Shown here piece by piece: positions 44,655 to 53,762 of a DNA stretch of 64,000 bases; position 1 is the first letter of the stretch; each line of letters starts with the position of its first letter. The notes under the pieces are model-generated. The model saw nothing but the letters and a program-made list of their open reading frames with translations, was not told the DNA's origin and did no database searches. The stretch lies in contig DHAE01000023.1 of the NCBI GenBank assembly GCA_002397315.1, forward strand, positions 180,419 through 244,418, read 5' to 3'. This DNA is from Comamonadaceae bacterium UBA4962. GTDB lineage: Bacteria > Pseudomonadota > Gammaproteobacteria > Burkholderiales > Burkholderiaceae_C. The position numbers and the translations under genes are program-made.

Positions 44655-44936
44655 ATGGCGATCCGATCGTTCAAATGCACCGACACCCAAGCCCTCTTCA
44701 GCCTGGAACGTGTGCGCCGTTGGATCAACATCGAAGCCGCCGCCCTCAAGAAGCTCCGCATGCTTCACGCTGCACACACGCTGCAGGACATGCGCATTCC
44801 CCCGGGCAACCGGCTGGAGGCCCTGAGAGGCGACCGCGCCGGCCAGCACAGCATCCGCATCAACGATCAATGGCGCGTGTGCTTCACCTGGACGGCCGAG
44901 GGGCCGGCCGATGTCGAGATCGTCGACTACCACTGA
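44655..44936 (+). CDS. higB: HigB/RelE-type toxin
   Basis: A 93-residue toxin of the HigB (plasmid maintenance killer) family, a ribosome-dependent mRNA nuclease. The sequence has IRSFKCTDTQALFSLERVRR at the start, AALKKLRMLHAAHTLQDMR, PPGNRLEALRGDRAGQHSIR and INDQWRVCFTWTAEGPADVE, the standard HigB order with the basic/Trp C-terminal part. The antitoxin gene follows 38 bases later in toxin-first order, as usual for higBA. The promoter geometry places the transcription start at or next to the ATG. Confidence 0.93.
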   Translation: MAIRSFKCTDTQALFSLERVRRWINIEAAALKKLRMLHAAHTLQDMRIPPGNRLEALRGDRAGQHSIRINDQWRVCFTWTAEGPADVEIVDYH

Positions 44937-44974
44937 CGCACAGCGTCACCCGTCATAGCAAAGGAGTGTTCGAC

Positions 44975-45268
44975 ATGACGCGTCTCTCCCTACCCACACC
45001 GGGCGAAATTCTCGCTACGGAGTTCCTGGAGCCCATGGGGCTGACCCAGTACCGCCTGGCGCAGTCCATCCACGTGCCACAGACCCGCATTGCGGCCATC
45101 ATCAAGGAAGGCCGTGCCATCACTGCGGACACGGCCCTGCGCCTCGCCCGCTTCTTCGGCACGTCGGTGGAGTTCTGGATGAACCTGCAGAGCCATTACG
45201 ACGCGGACGTAGCGCGAGAGGCCCTGGGCGAAGAACTGGAGAGCATCGAGCCGTTCGTGATGGCGTAG
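44975..45268 (+). CDS. higA: HigA-type antitoxin
   Basis: A 97-residue XRE-family antitoxin. It begins MTRLSLPTPGEILATEFLEP, where PTPGEILxxEFLxPxGLT is the HigA hallmark, and has the helix-turn-helix LTQYRLAQSIHVPQTRIAAIIKEG (residues about 24-47, given here in pieces by function: GLTQYRLAQSI and VPQTRIAAIIK), then ITADTALRLARFFGTSVEFW. It neutralises HigB and represses the operon through the CGTTA half-sites. AAAGGAG precedes the ATG. Confidence 0.93.
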   Translation: MTRLSLPTPGEILATEFLEPMGLTQYRLAQSIHVPQTRIAAIIKEGRAITADTALRLARFFGTSVEFWMNLQSHYDADVAREALGEELESIEPFVMA

Positions 45269-45283
45269 AAAAAGCCCTGGCTG

Positions 45284-45306
45284 CAGTCGATCTCCGAGAT
45301 CGGCTG
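45284..45306 (+). terminator. possible terminator after higBA
   Basis: A 10-bp stem CAGTCGATCT/AGATCGGCTG (one G-T pair) with a 3-base loop lies 15 bases after the higA stop. The following sequence is only moderately T-rich, so termination is uncertain. Confidence 0.4.
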
Positions 45307-45381
45307 CTCCTCTGTTCGTTCTCAGTCCACGCAGCTACGCCACTGGCTGCTGGCCCGAGCCCACCCGCCCCACACAAAAAA

Positions 45382-45402
45382 AGGCCCGCGCAATGCGGGC
45401 CT
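45382..45402 (-). terminator. intrinsic terminator of the leftward small-protein gene
   Basis: AGGCCCGC-N5-GCGGGCCT is a perfect 8-bp stem followed, on the minus strand, by a run of T (the A-run at 45375-45382 on the plus strand). It lies 52 bases beyond the stop of the gene at 45455-45715 and is the clearest intrinsic terminator in the window. Confidence 0.85.
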
Positions 45403-45454
45403 CGTCGTATGCGCTGCCGCCAGGGCGGCTGCAAAAAGGCGGCGTTCCTCTGCC

Positions 45455-45715
45455 TCAATCGGTCGACTTCTTCAGCGACTCCTTGGCCTTTTCCTTGGAG
45501 TGGTGTGCGCGGTTCTTGTGGTAGTCGGCCTTCACGTTGTTGACGGCCTTGCCCACGGGGCCGCTGTGCTTGGCGTCATTCTCGGCACGCTTCTGGTCGA
45601 TCTTGTGTTCCGCGGAATCGGCGGCTTCCGAAGCGGCCTTGCCGACCTGGGCATGGGCGAACGGGGTGGCCAGCACGGCGGCAGCGGCGGCGAGGGCGGC
45701 GAGGGTCTTGTTCAT
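45455..45715 (-). CDS. small periplasmic charged helical protein
   Basis: An 86-residue protein with a signal peptide (MNKTLAALAAAAAVLATPFA, cleavage after HAQ-type site AHAQ). The mature 60-odd residues are very rich in Lys, Ala, Asp, Glu and His (EHKIDQKRAENDAKHSG, DYHKNRAHHSKEKAKESLKK) and would form one amphipathic helix. It resembles small stress-related or general periplasmic proteins common in Comamonadaceae, with no assigned function. Own transcription unit, ended by a strong terminator. Confidence 0.72.
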   Translation of the reverse strand: MNKTLAALAAAAAVLATPFAHAQVGKAASEAADSAEHKIDQKRAENDAKHSGPVGKAVNNVKADYHKNRAHHSKEKAKESLKKSTD

Positions 45716-45999
45716 GGATATGTGGATCTCTTGGAATGGTGGATTCAGGACTCCAGCATCGCCGAGCAGGTGGCTCTGCCGTGTCGGCCAGCGCCCCGAG
45801 GCATTGGCAGCGGCGAGCTGCCAGGCCGGTGGGTGCACTCGGGCCGCCCCTCCGCCCACACGGCACCGGGCGCCCGTCCCACATGCCGCCACGGTCGCGT
45901 TGCCTACAGTGAATGGAACGGTAGGGCTGGTATCCCAAACATCGTGCTGGCCTTCCCTTCCCCCTCCCCCACCTTTCGCGACATCCACCAAGGAGCACC

Positions 46000-47034
46000 A
46001 TGAGCGACGACGACCACGGCAAGCCGAACCCCCTCCTCAACGCCCTCTCGAACGCCGTCGCCGCCGTGCGCGCCGACGACGACCAACTGGCACTGGCCCG
46101 CGCCCATGAAGCGCTCGGCCCCAAGGCCATCGAGAAGCTCGACGTGGCCGAGGCGCGCCGCCAGCCCACCGTCGCGGATGCGGTGAACCACCTGTTGCGG
46201 GAACAGGGCCGCCCGACCGATCCGGCCCAGTTGGTGCCGGGCGTGCACGCCATGCACACCACCGTCGACGGCGCCACCGGCCCGCTGCCGGCCACGGTCT
46301 ATACGCCGGAGGGCACTGCCGGCCCGCTGCCCGTGGTGCTGTACTTCCACGGCGGCGGCTGGGTGATCGCCAACAAGGAGGTCTACGACGGCGGCGCACG
46401 CGGCCTGGCCCGCGAGGCCAACGCGATCGTCGTCTCGGTCGATTACCGGCAGGCGCCGGAGCACCGCTTCCCCTCCGCATGGGACGACGCGCTGGCCGCC
46501 TACCGCTGGATCGCCGCGAATGCTTCCACGCTGGGCGGCGATCCGGAACGGCTCGCACTGGCGGGCGAGAGCGCTGGCGGCAACCTGGCCGTGGCCACGG
46601 CCGTCGCCGCGCGCGACGCCGGCCTGACCACGCCGCGCCACGTGCTGAGCGTGTACCCCGTCGCTCAGACCAGCCTGAACACCGAGTCGTACCTCGAGAA
46701 CGCCATCGCCAAGCCGCTGAACCGCGCCATGGTGAAGTGGTTCGTGGACCACCTGGTCCGCTCGGAAGACGATCTGGCCGACCCGCGCCTGTCGCTCGTC
46801 GACGCGCCGCTGGCCGGACTGCCGCCCGTGACCATCATCAACGCGCGCATCGATCCGCTGCGCAGCGACGGCGCGAAGCTCGAAGACGCGCTGCGCGATG
46901 CCGGCGTGCCGGTGGAGCGCCGCGACTACGAAGGCGTGGCGCACGAGTTCTTCGGCGCCGCCGCGGTACTGGAGAAGGCCCGCCAGGCCCAGGCCTACGC
47001 GGGCGAGCGCCTGCGCACGGCACTGCGCGCCTGA
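46000..47034 (+). CDS. alpha/beta hydrolase, hormone-sensitive lipase-like esterase
   Basis: A 344-residue esterase of the HSL (bacterial family IV) group. The oxyanion-hole motif is LYFHGGGWVIANK near residue 115; the nucleophile Ser lies in LAGESAGGNLAVATA near 188; the acid is Asp in NARIDPLRSDG and the base His in GVAHEFFG. VSVDYRQAPEHRFPSAWDD is also family-specific. An N-terminal helical cap precedes the fold. No signal peptide, so it is cytosolic. AAGGAG lies 6 bases before ATG 46000. It probably hydrolyses short acyl esters; the natural substrate is unknown. Confidence 0.92.
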   Translation: MSDDDHGKPNPLLNALSNAVAAVRADDDQLALARAHEALGPKAIEKLDVAEARRQPTVADAVNHLLREQGRPTDPAQLVPGVHAMHTTVDGATGPLPATVYTPEGTAGPLPVVLYFHGGGWVIANKEVYDGGARGLAREANAIVVSVDYRQAPEHRFPSAWDDALAAYRWIAANASTLGGDPERLALAGESAGGNLAVATAVAARDAGLTTPRHVLSVYPVAQTSLNTESYLENAIAKPLNRAMVKWFVDHLVRSEDDLADPRLSLVDAPLAGLPPVTIINARIDPLRSDGAKLEDALRDAGVPVERRDYEGVAHEFFGAAAVLEKARQAQAYAGERLRTALRA

Positions 47035-47240
47035 GGCTCGGCATGCCCGTCCTTCCTGCCTGCACCACGGGCCGGAAAAAACTGCAGCCAGACGGCCCCC
47101 GGCGGCCGGCAGCGGGCAGGTAAACTCCGCTTCCAAGGGGTGGTCCTGCCCGGGCCGGCACAAGCGCGTCGACGGGCGGGACGGCAGGTCGTCGCGCTGT
47201 TCGGGCCGCCACGCGGCCCCTGCCTGACCCATCAATCCCC

Positions 47241-48560
47241 GTGGACACTCCCCTCGCCCAAACCGTCGCCGCCGCGCTTTTCGCGGTTGCGCTGCTGCAC
47301 ACTTTTTCCGCGTCGCAGTTCGACCGGCTCTCGCGCCGGTTCCCGCGCCATGCCGGCCTCTTTCACCTGCTCGGCGAAGTGGAGGTGGTGTTCGGCTTCT
47401 GGGCCATCGTGCTCATCGCCGCGCTCGCGCTGCTGCAGGGCGGGAGCGCGGCGCTCGCTTACGCGGAATCGCGCAACTACACCGAACCGCTGTTCGTCTT
47501 CGTGGTGATGGTGGTGGCCGCGTCGCGGCCGATCCTGGACGCGGTGGACCGCACGGTCGGCGCCATCGCGCGGCGGCTGCCGGTGGCGCAGCCCGTGGCC
47601 CTGGCGTGGCTGGGCCTGTCGGTGGTGCCGCTGCTGGGCTCGCTCATCACCGAGCCGGCGGCGATGACGCTCGCCGCGCTGCTGCTCGCTCCCGTGGCCT
47701 TCCGCCGTGCGATCCCGGAACGCGCCAAATACCTCGCGCTGGGCGTACTGCTGGTGAACGTGTCGATCGGCGGCACGCTCACCGCCTATGCCGCGCCGCC
47801 GGTGCTGATGGTGGCCGCCACTTGGCAGTGGGACAGCGCGTTCATGTTCACGCACTTCGGATGGAAGGCTGCGCTGGCGGTGGCGTGCAATGCCACGCTC
47901 GCGGCTTGGGTGCTGCGGCCGCATCTCGCGCAGGCCCCTGCTCCGGTCCGCCCCGCAGAGCCCGCTGCGGGCCGAAGCGACAGCCACGGCCATACCCACC
48001 ACGCGCCGCCCGCACCACACACCGGCCCCGTCCCGGCCATCGTCGCCGCCATGCACATCGCGCTGCTGGCCGGCGTGGTGCTGTCCGCCCACCACCCCGT
48101 GGTCTTCCTGGGCCTGTTCCTGCTGTTCCTCGGCTTCACGCAGGCCTACGCGCGGCACCAGAGCCGGCTGATCCTGAAGGAAGCGCTGCTGGTGGCGTTC
48201 TTCCTCGCCGGGCTGGTGGTGCTGGGCGGGATGCAGCGCTGGTGGCTGCAGCCCATCGTCTCGGCGCTGCAGCCGCTCGCGCTGTTCTTCGGGGCGCTGG
48301 GCCTCACGGCCGTCACCGACAACGCCGCGCTCACCTACCTGGGTTCGCTCATCCAGGGCGTCACGCCCCAGGCCCAGTACATGCTGGTGGCCGGGGCGGT
48401 GGCCGGCGGCGGGCTCACGGTGATCGCCAACGCACCGAACCCTGCCGGCGTGGCACTGCTCAAGCCGGGATTCGCGGGCGGCAGCGTGGGAGCACTCGGC
48501 CTGCTGCTCGGGGCCAGCGTGCCCACGGCGGTGGCGGCGGCTGCGTTCCTGGCCCTCTAG
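47241..48560 (+). CDS. putative Na+/H+ antiporter family membrane protein
   Basis: A 439-residue inner-membrane protein with about eleven hydrophobic segments. It has the marks of the Na_H_antiport_2-type family: LLGEVEVVFGFWAIVLIAAL, TEPLFVFVVMVVAASRPILD, GSLITEPAAMTLAALLLA, and the C-terminal ALGLTAVTDNAALTYLGSLI and GGLTVIANAPNPAGVALL. A His-rich loop (DSHGHTHHAPPAPH) in the middle is cytosolic or periplasmic and may bind metal. The start is GTG 47241. The ion used has not been shown for this family, so antiport is by family name. Confidence 0.85.
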   Translation: MDTPLAQTVAAALFAVALLHTFSASQFDRLSRRFPRHAGLFHLLGEVEVVFGFWAIVLIAALALLQGGSAALAYAESRNYTEPLFVFVVMVVAASRPILDAVDRTVGAIARRLPVAQPVALAWLGLSVVPLLGSLITEPAAMTLAALLLAPVAFRRAIPERAKYLALGVLLVNVSIGGTLTAYAAPPVLMVAATWQWDSAFMFTHFGWKAALAVACNATLAAWVLRPHLAQAPAPVRPAEPAAGRSDSHGHTHHAPPAPHTGPVPAIVAAMHIALLAGVVLSAHHPVVFLGLFLLFLGFTQAYARHQSRLILKEALLVAFFLAGLVVLGGMQRWWLQPIVSALQPLALFFGALGLTAVTDNAALTYLGSLIQGVTPQAQYMLVAGAVAGGGLTVIANAPNPAGVALLKPGFAGGSVGALGLLLGASVPTAVAAAAFLAL

Positions 48561-48570
48561 CCGGGCAGCC

Positions 48571-49883
48571 CTACAACTGGAACCCCACGGCCCGCACCAC
48601 CCCTTCGGCGATGTCGCGCGGCCACGAGGGCGGGCGCGCCTCGAAGCGCTGAGCGATTTCGATCTGCGCGCCGCACCAGCCGCCGAGCCACCGCACCTCG
48701 TCCGGGCCGTAGAAGGCCCCATGCCCGGCGCCAGCCAGACCTCGGCGCCCGCCTGGGCCAGCTCGCGCAGCGCACGGGCACGCGCCCAGTCGGCCAGGCG
48801 GTGGTTGGAGCGCGCGGGCACCAGCAGCCGCACCTGCACGCCGCGGCGGCAGGCCAGGCACCAGGCGTCGAGCAGCGCATCGTCCGGCACGAAATACGGC
48901 GTCACCGCCACGATGCGATCCTGCGCGTGGTAGGCCGCGGCCACCAGCAGCGCGTGCACGGTGTCGTCCGCATGGTCGGGGCCGCTGGGCACCCACTGCG
49001 CGGGAACGCCGGCCGCCGGGCCCGAGGGCAGCGGGCGCGGCAGTACCGCGCGGGCGATGCGGCCGCTCGCGGCCTGCCAGTCGGCGGCGAACTGCGCAGC
49101 GGCCTGCAGCGCGATCGGCCCGTCGATCTCGTAGCTCAGGTCGATCCATGCGGGATGGTCCGGGCGGTCGAGAAAATACTCACAGGCCAGGTTGCGGCCG
49201 CCGCTCCACAGGCGCTCGCCATCGGCCACCACCAGCTTGCGGTGGTTGCGCAGGTTGGTGTGGCCGCGCAGCGGGTTGTGCAGCAGCGGCATGAAGCGGC
49301 GCACCTGCACGCCGCCTTCTTTCAGCGCGCGCCGCAGGTCCGCGGGCATGCCCAGGCTGCCGACCGCGTCCAGCAGCAGCCGCACGGCCACGCCGCGGCG
49401 CGCGGCGGCCTGCATCGCATCGGCAACGCGTCGGCCCACCGCGTCATCGCCGAACACGAAGGTGCACACATCCAGGCTGTGGCGCGCCGAGGCCACCGTG
49501 GCCAGCAGGCCATCGAACGCCTGCGCGCCCTGGGCGTGGAACACGGTGCGCGCGTTGCGCACCGGCGGCGCCAGCTCCATGCCCGCCAGCAGCCGCGTCG
49601 CCCAGGCGGGGCCCGGCACCTCGGCGGACGGGGACGGCAGGGCCGGGCCGGCCGCGAGCATGCCCGCCGCGCGGCGCTGCGGCCGCATGAACTTGCGCGA
49701 GCCGAACATGAGGAACAGCGGCACCGCCGCATACGGGAACGCCACGATCGCCAGCACCCAGCCCATCGCCGCCGAGGGATGCCGGCGCTGCCGGCCAATG
49801 CGCGTCGCCATCACGTAGATCAACAGGCCCACGGCCACGAAGACCGCATGGCCCAGGCCCGACAGCAGCGCGAACCGCGTCAA
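48571..49883 (-). pseudogene. cardiolipin synthase-like gene, second HKD motif deleted and frame shifted
   Basis: The 5' part, from TTG 49883 (overlapping the kinase stop as TTGA), reads as a phospholipase D-type cardiolipin synthase: two membrane segments (VFVAVGLLIYVMATR, GWVLAIVAFPYAAVPLFLMF) and the first HKD motif LRNHRKLVVADGERLWSGGRN. At 48721-48735 the frame breaks: EVWLAPGM should lead into VHAKxxxxD and the GSxNxDxRS block, but jumps straight to AFYGPDEVRWLGGW in another frame, which is the normal sequence after the second motif. About 35 residues are missing by comparison with the family. Without the second HKD the enzyme cannot be active. Confidence 0.8.
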
Positions 49884-51349
49884 GCGCCGCCTCCGCCGTC
49901 GCGGCCGGCGGCCGCCTCCGCTGGCGGCACCACGGCATCGAACCGCAACGCGACCCGGAGCCCGCCCAGCCGCGGCGATGCATCCAGCACCACCGCCGCG
50001 CCATGCAGCCGCGCGATCGACTGCACGATCGCCAGGCCCAGCCCGCTGCCCGCGACGGGTGCGGCGCCCTCGGCCGCGGGCGCGCGGTAGAAGCGGCCGA
50101 GCACGCGCTCGCGGTCGTCCTCGGCGATGCCGGGGCCGCTGTCCTCCACCACCAGCTCCGCGCCGCCGTCCACCGCACGCACGTGCACGTCCACCACGCC
50201 ACCGGGCGGCGTGTACTTGACGGCGTTGTCCACGAGGTTGCGCAGCAGGATGCGCAGCGCCTCCGCATAGCCGTCGATGGCCGCGGCATCCGCGGTGGCG
50301 AGGCCCAGGTCGATGCCCTTCTGCTGCGCGGCCGCGATGGCGTCGGCCACCGCCTGGCGGGCGAGGTCGGCCAGCACCACGCGCGCCGGCGGCGCACCGG
50401 CGGCGGCGCTCGCCTCCTGCCGGGCCAGCGCCAGCAGCTGCTCCACGAGGCGCGTGGCGCGGTCGATGCCGGCCGCGAGCCGCGCGGCCGCCACCGCGCG
50501 CGCCTCGTCGGTGCCGGCACGCTGCAGGCCCTGCAATTGCAGCTTGAGCGCCGCCAGCGGCGAGCGCAGTTCGTGCGCCGCGTCCGCCACGAAATGCTGC
50601 TGCGCCTCGAAGGCCTGCCGCACGCGCTCGAACAGCAGGTTCAGCTCGTCCACCATCGGCCGCACCTCGTCGGGCAGCGCACCCGCGTTCACGGGCGACA
50701 GGTCGTCGGCCTGGCGCTTCGCCAGTTGCCGGCGCACGCGCTCCACGGGCGCGAGCGAGCCGCTCACCGCCCACCACACGGCCAGCGCCAGCAGCGGCGC
50801 GAGCAGCGCGATCGGCCCGGCCGTGCGCAGCGCCAGGTCGCGCGCCATCGCACGCCGCGCGGCCATGTCCTGCGCGACCTGGATCACCTGCGTGCGCGTC
50901 TGCACCGAGAACACCCGGTACACGGTGCCGCGCGCATGCACGTTCGAGAAACCCAGCACCGCGCGCTGCGGCAGCGCCGCGCCCACCGACGATTCGAACA
51001 CCCGCAGTCCGTCGGCCGACCAGATCTGCACCACGAACTCGGTGCTCTCGTCTTCCAGCGACCGGGGCTCCTGCGCGCCCTCCGGCATCGACGGCACGCC
51101 CGGTCGCAGCGCCATCGCCGTCTGCTGCATGTGGTAGTCGAAAATCTGGTCCGCCTCGGCCAGCGCCGAGCGGTAGGCGAGCGCGAACTGCAGCAGCGCC
51201 GCGCAGGCGATCGCCACCAGCAGAAAGCACAGCAGCCGCGCGCGCAGCGAATGCGGCGCGCGTGCGGCGAGGCGGTCCGTCCAGCGGCCCTGCGCAGGGC
51301 CAGGCACCGTGGCCACCCCCTCGGGTTCACCAGCGGCCGGCCCGCTCAT
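49880..51349 (-). CDS. sensor histidine kinase (TctE/QseC type)
   Basis: A 489-residue two-component kinase. Membrane segments at about 38-60 and 178-200 flank a periplasmic domain of about 115 residues (2CSK-N/TctE-like; FDYHMQQTAMALRP near its start). A HAMP-like stretch and the DHp helix with the phosphoacceptor His in VADAAHELRSPLAALKLQ follow, then the ATPase domain with N box NLVDNAVKYTPPGG, G1 VEDSGPGIAEDDRE and G2 GSGLGLAIVQSIARLHG. All catalytic boxes are intact. It overlaps the upstream response regulator gene by 4 bases (ATGA) and the damaged cardiolipin synthase gene by 4. Confidence 0.93.
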   Translation of the reverse strand: MSGPAAGEPEGVATVPGPAQGRWTDRLAARAPHSLRARLLCFLLVAIACAALLQFALAYRSALAEADQIFDYHMQQTAMALRPGVPSMPEGAQEPRSLEDESTEFVVQIWSADGLRVFESSVGAALPQRAVLGFSNVHARGTVYRVFSVQTRTQVIQVAQDMAARRAMARDLALRTAGPIALLAPLLALAVWWAVSGSLAPVERVRRQLAKRQADDLSPVNAGALPDEVRPMVDELNLLFERVRQAFEAQQHFVADAAHELRSPLAALKLQLQGLQRAGTDEARAVAAARLAAGIDRATRLVEQLLALARQEASAAAGAPPARVVLADLARQAVADAIAAAQQKGIDLGLATADAAAIDGYAEALRILLRNLVDNAVKYTPPGGVVDVHVRAVDGGAELVVEDSGPGIAEDDRERVLGRFYRAPAAEGAAPVAGSGLGLAIVQSIARLHGAAVVLDASPRLGGLRVALRFDAVVPPAEAAAGRDGGGGA

Positions 51350-52005
51350 GCCTTGGGCACCATGTAGCCCACGCCGCGCACGTTCAGCACCAGGTCCGCG
51401 CCGAGCTTCTTGCGCAGCCCGTGGATGTAGACCTCCACCGCATTGCTGCTGATCTCGTCCTTCCAGCTATAGAGCTTTTCTTCGAGCTGCGCGCGCGAGA
51501 GCACGCGGCCCGGGCGGGCGATGAGCGGCTCCAGCACGGCCCATTCGCGCGCGGACAGCACCACCGGCTCGCCGTTCACCGCCACCTCGCGCGTGGCCGG
51601 GTCGATGCTCACGCCCTTGTGCTCGTACACCGGCTCGGCCCGGCCGGCCGCGCGCCGCGCCAGCGCCCGGATGCGCGCCAGCAGTTCGTCCAGCTCGTAG
51701 GGCTTGAGCACGTAGTCGTCGGCGCCCGCGTCCAGCCCTTGCACGCGCTGGGCGACCGCGTCGCGCGCCGTGGCCACCAGCACCGGCGTGCGGTCCTTGC
51801 GCGCGCGCATGTCGCGCAGCACCTCCAGGCCGTCGCGGCGCGGCAGGCCCAGGTCCAGCAGCACCACGTCGTAGGTCTGCGTGCGCAGCGCCGTGTCCGC
51901 CATGTCGCCGTCGCGCACCCAGTCCACCGCATGGTGCTCGGCGCGCAGCAGGTCGTACACGGACTCGCCGATCATCGTGTCGTCTTCCACCAGCAGCAGG
52001 CGCAT
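51346..52005 (-). CDS. OmpR-family response regulator (TctD/QseB/PmrA type)
   Basis: A 219-residue regulator. The receiver domain has the acidic pair VEDD (residues 7-8), phosphoacceptor Asp51 in DVVLLDLGLPRRDG, and Lys in VLKPYELDELLARI. The winged-helix domain includes LSAREWAVLEPLIARPGRVL and AVEVYIHGLRKKLGADLVLN, as in QseB and PmrA. It forms an operon with the kinase. Four PmrA-box-like CTTAGR repeats at exact 11-base spacing stand upstream of degP, 1.7 kb away, and are a likely target. ATG 52005 is the conserved start. Confidence 0.93.
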   Translation of the reverse strand: MRLLLVEDDTMIGESVYDLLRAEHHAVDWVRDGDMADTALRTQTYDVVLLDLGLPRRDGLEVLRDMRARKDRTPVLVATARDAVAQRVQGLDAGADDYVLKPYELDELLARIRALARRAAGRAEPVYEHKGVSIDPATREVAVNGEPVVLSAREWAVLEPLIARPGRVLSRAQLEEKLYSWKDEISSNAVEVYIHGLRKKLGADLVLNVRGVGYMVPKA

Positions 52006-52165
52006 GGGTCGATCTCCGGAACGTGGGGGCAATGGGGCGTGGTATGCGGACTCGGCAGCATGTGCCAAGGATAGCGGCAGCACCACTCCGCCCGCTCAGG
52101 AACCGGCCGAACCGCAGGGGCATGGGCCCGCTTCCCGCGGTCGGTTCAGGTCACGTCAGGTCACG

Positions 52166-53710
52166 TCAGCCCAGGGGCACCGGCACGAAGATCTTGTTGC
52201 CGTCCCGCTCGATCAGCAGCGCCACCGACTTGCCCGCCTTCGCCATCGCGGCGCGCACCTGCTCGATGCTCTGCGCCGGCGTGCCGTTGATCGACAGCAG
52301 CACGTCGCCGGGGGCCACACCCGCCACGGCGGCCGGGCCGCGCGCCTCTTCCACCAGCAGGCCGCCGCTCACGCCGGCCTCCCGGCGCTCCTGCGGCTGC
52401 AGCGGCCGCAGCGACAGGCCGAGCTGGCCCTTGCCCACCGCCTTGTCGGCGCTCGCCACCTTGGCGGGCTTGTCGTTCGCATCGCCCAGCGTCGCGGTGA
52501 GTTCCTCCTGCTTGCCGTGGCGCCACACGTCCATGCGGGCCGTGGTGCCGGGCGCGGACTGGCCCACGAAGGCCGGCAGATCGCCCGAGGCCACGATCGG
52601 CTGGCCGTTGATGCGCAGGATCACGTCGCCCGACTTCAGGCCGGCCTTGTCGGCGGGGCCGCCCGGTTCCACGCCCGCCACCAGCGCGCCCTCGGGCTTG
52701 TCGAGCTGGAATGAATCGGCGAACGCCTGGTTCACCTCCTGCACCGACACGCCCAGCCGCGCATGGCTGGCCTTGCCGGTGGACAGGATCTGGTCCTTCA
52801 CCCGCTCCGCCACCTCGATCGGGATCGCGAACGACACCCCCTGGTAGCCGCCCGAGCGGCTGTAGATCTGCGAGTTGATCCCCACCACCTCGCCGCGCGA
52901 GTTGAACAGCGGGCCGCCGGAATTGCCGGGGTTCACCGCCACGTCGGTCTGGATGAAGGGCACGAAGCTGTCGTCCGGCAGCGCACGGCCCTTGGCGCTC
53001 ACCACGCCCGCCGTCACGCTGTTCTCGAAGCCGAACGGCGAGCCGATGGCCAGCACCCATTCGCCCACCGCGAGCCTCTTCGTATCGCCCAGGTGCACCA
53101 CGGGCAGGTCCTTCGCGTCGATCTTCAGCACGGCGATGTCGGTCTTGGGATCGGAGCCCAGCACCTTGGCGCGGAACTCGCGCCGGTCGGTCAGCTTCAC
53201 CGTCACCGTGCTGGCGTCCTTCACCACGTGGGCGTTCGTCAGGATGACGCCGTCCGGGCTCACGATGAAGCCCGAGCCTTCGCCGCGCATCGGCACCTCG
53301 CGCTGCAGCATCCGGCCGCCGCCCACGCCGGGCATGCCCGGCATGCCGAAACGGCGGAAGAACTCGAAGAACGGATCGTTCGGGTCCATGCCCTGCGGGC
53401 CGTGCGGCTGGCGCTGCGCGGACGGCGTCTCGTCGTCATCGTCGCTGCCGCCGCCGTTGTACGAGGTCTTGGTCGTGCCCGTGACGCTGATGTTCACCAC
53501 CGCCGGGCCGTTCTGCGCGGTGATCTGCGCGAAGTCCGGCGCCGTCACGCCGGCATATCCGGCGGGGGCGGCAGCGGCCGAGGCCGCGGGCGGCAGCGCC
53601 GCATGGCTCGAATGCAGGTTGGTGACGAGCCCCGCGCCCGTCGCGCCCATCGCCCCTGCCACGACGAGCGCGAGGGTGAGGCGGCGGGGGGTGGAGAGGA
53701 TCTGGTTCAT
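52166..53710 (-). CDS. DegP/HtrA-type periplasmic serine protease
   Basis: A 514-residue protease. The N terminus has a hydrophobic signal (LTLALVVAGAMGATGAGLV). The trypsin-like catalytic triad is His161 (LTNAHVVKD), Asp191 (DPKTDIAVLKI) and Ser264 (NPGNSGGPLF). Two PDZ domains follow (about 300-390 and 410-510), each with its binding loop, for example ARLGVSVQEV and LGLSLRPLQP. A Met/Gly-Pro-rich loop (GMPGMPGVGGGRML) corresponds to the regulatory LA loop. It refolds or degrades damaged envelope proteins. The promoter region carries four 11-base phased repeats likely bound by the nearby PmrA/QseB-type regulator. Confidence 0.93.
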   Translation of the reverse strand: MNQILSTPRRLTLALVVAGAMGATGAGLVTNLHSSHAALPPAASAAAAPAGYAGVTAPDFAQITAQNGPAVVNISVTGTTKTSYNGGGSDDDDETPSAQRQPHGPQGMDPNDPFFEFFRRFGMPGMPGVGGGRMLQREVPMRGEGSGFIVSPDGVILTNAHVVKDASTVTVKLTDRREFRAKVLGSDPKTDIAVLKIDAKDLPVVHLGDTKRLAVGEWVLAIGSPFGFENSVTAGVVSAKGRALPDDSFVPFIQTDVAVNPGNSGGPLFNSRGEVVGINSQIYSRSGGYQGVSFAIPIEVAERVKDQILSTGKASHARLGVSVQEVNQAFADSFQLDKPEGALVAGVEPGGPADKAGLKSGDVILRINGQPIVASGDLPAFVGQSAPGTTARMDVWRHGKQEELTATLGDANDKPAKVASADKAVGKGQLGLSLRPLQPQERREAGVSGGLLVEEARGPAAVAGVAPGDVLLSINGTPAQSIEQVRAAMAKAGKSVALLIERDGNKIFVPVPLG

Positions 53711-53762
53711 GGCAAGCCTTTCAGGGAGGGTTGTGGCATGGACCGGAGTGTGGGGAAGGAGA

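Noticed and set aside
44115..45450. tRNA-linked genomic island with attL/attR
   Set aside because: No duplicate of the tRNA 3' end, no integrase and no phage gene was found.
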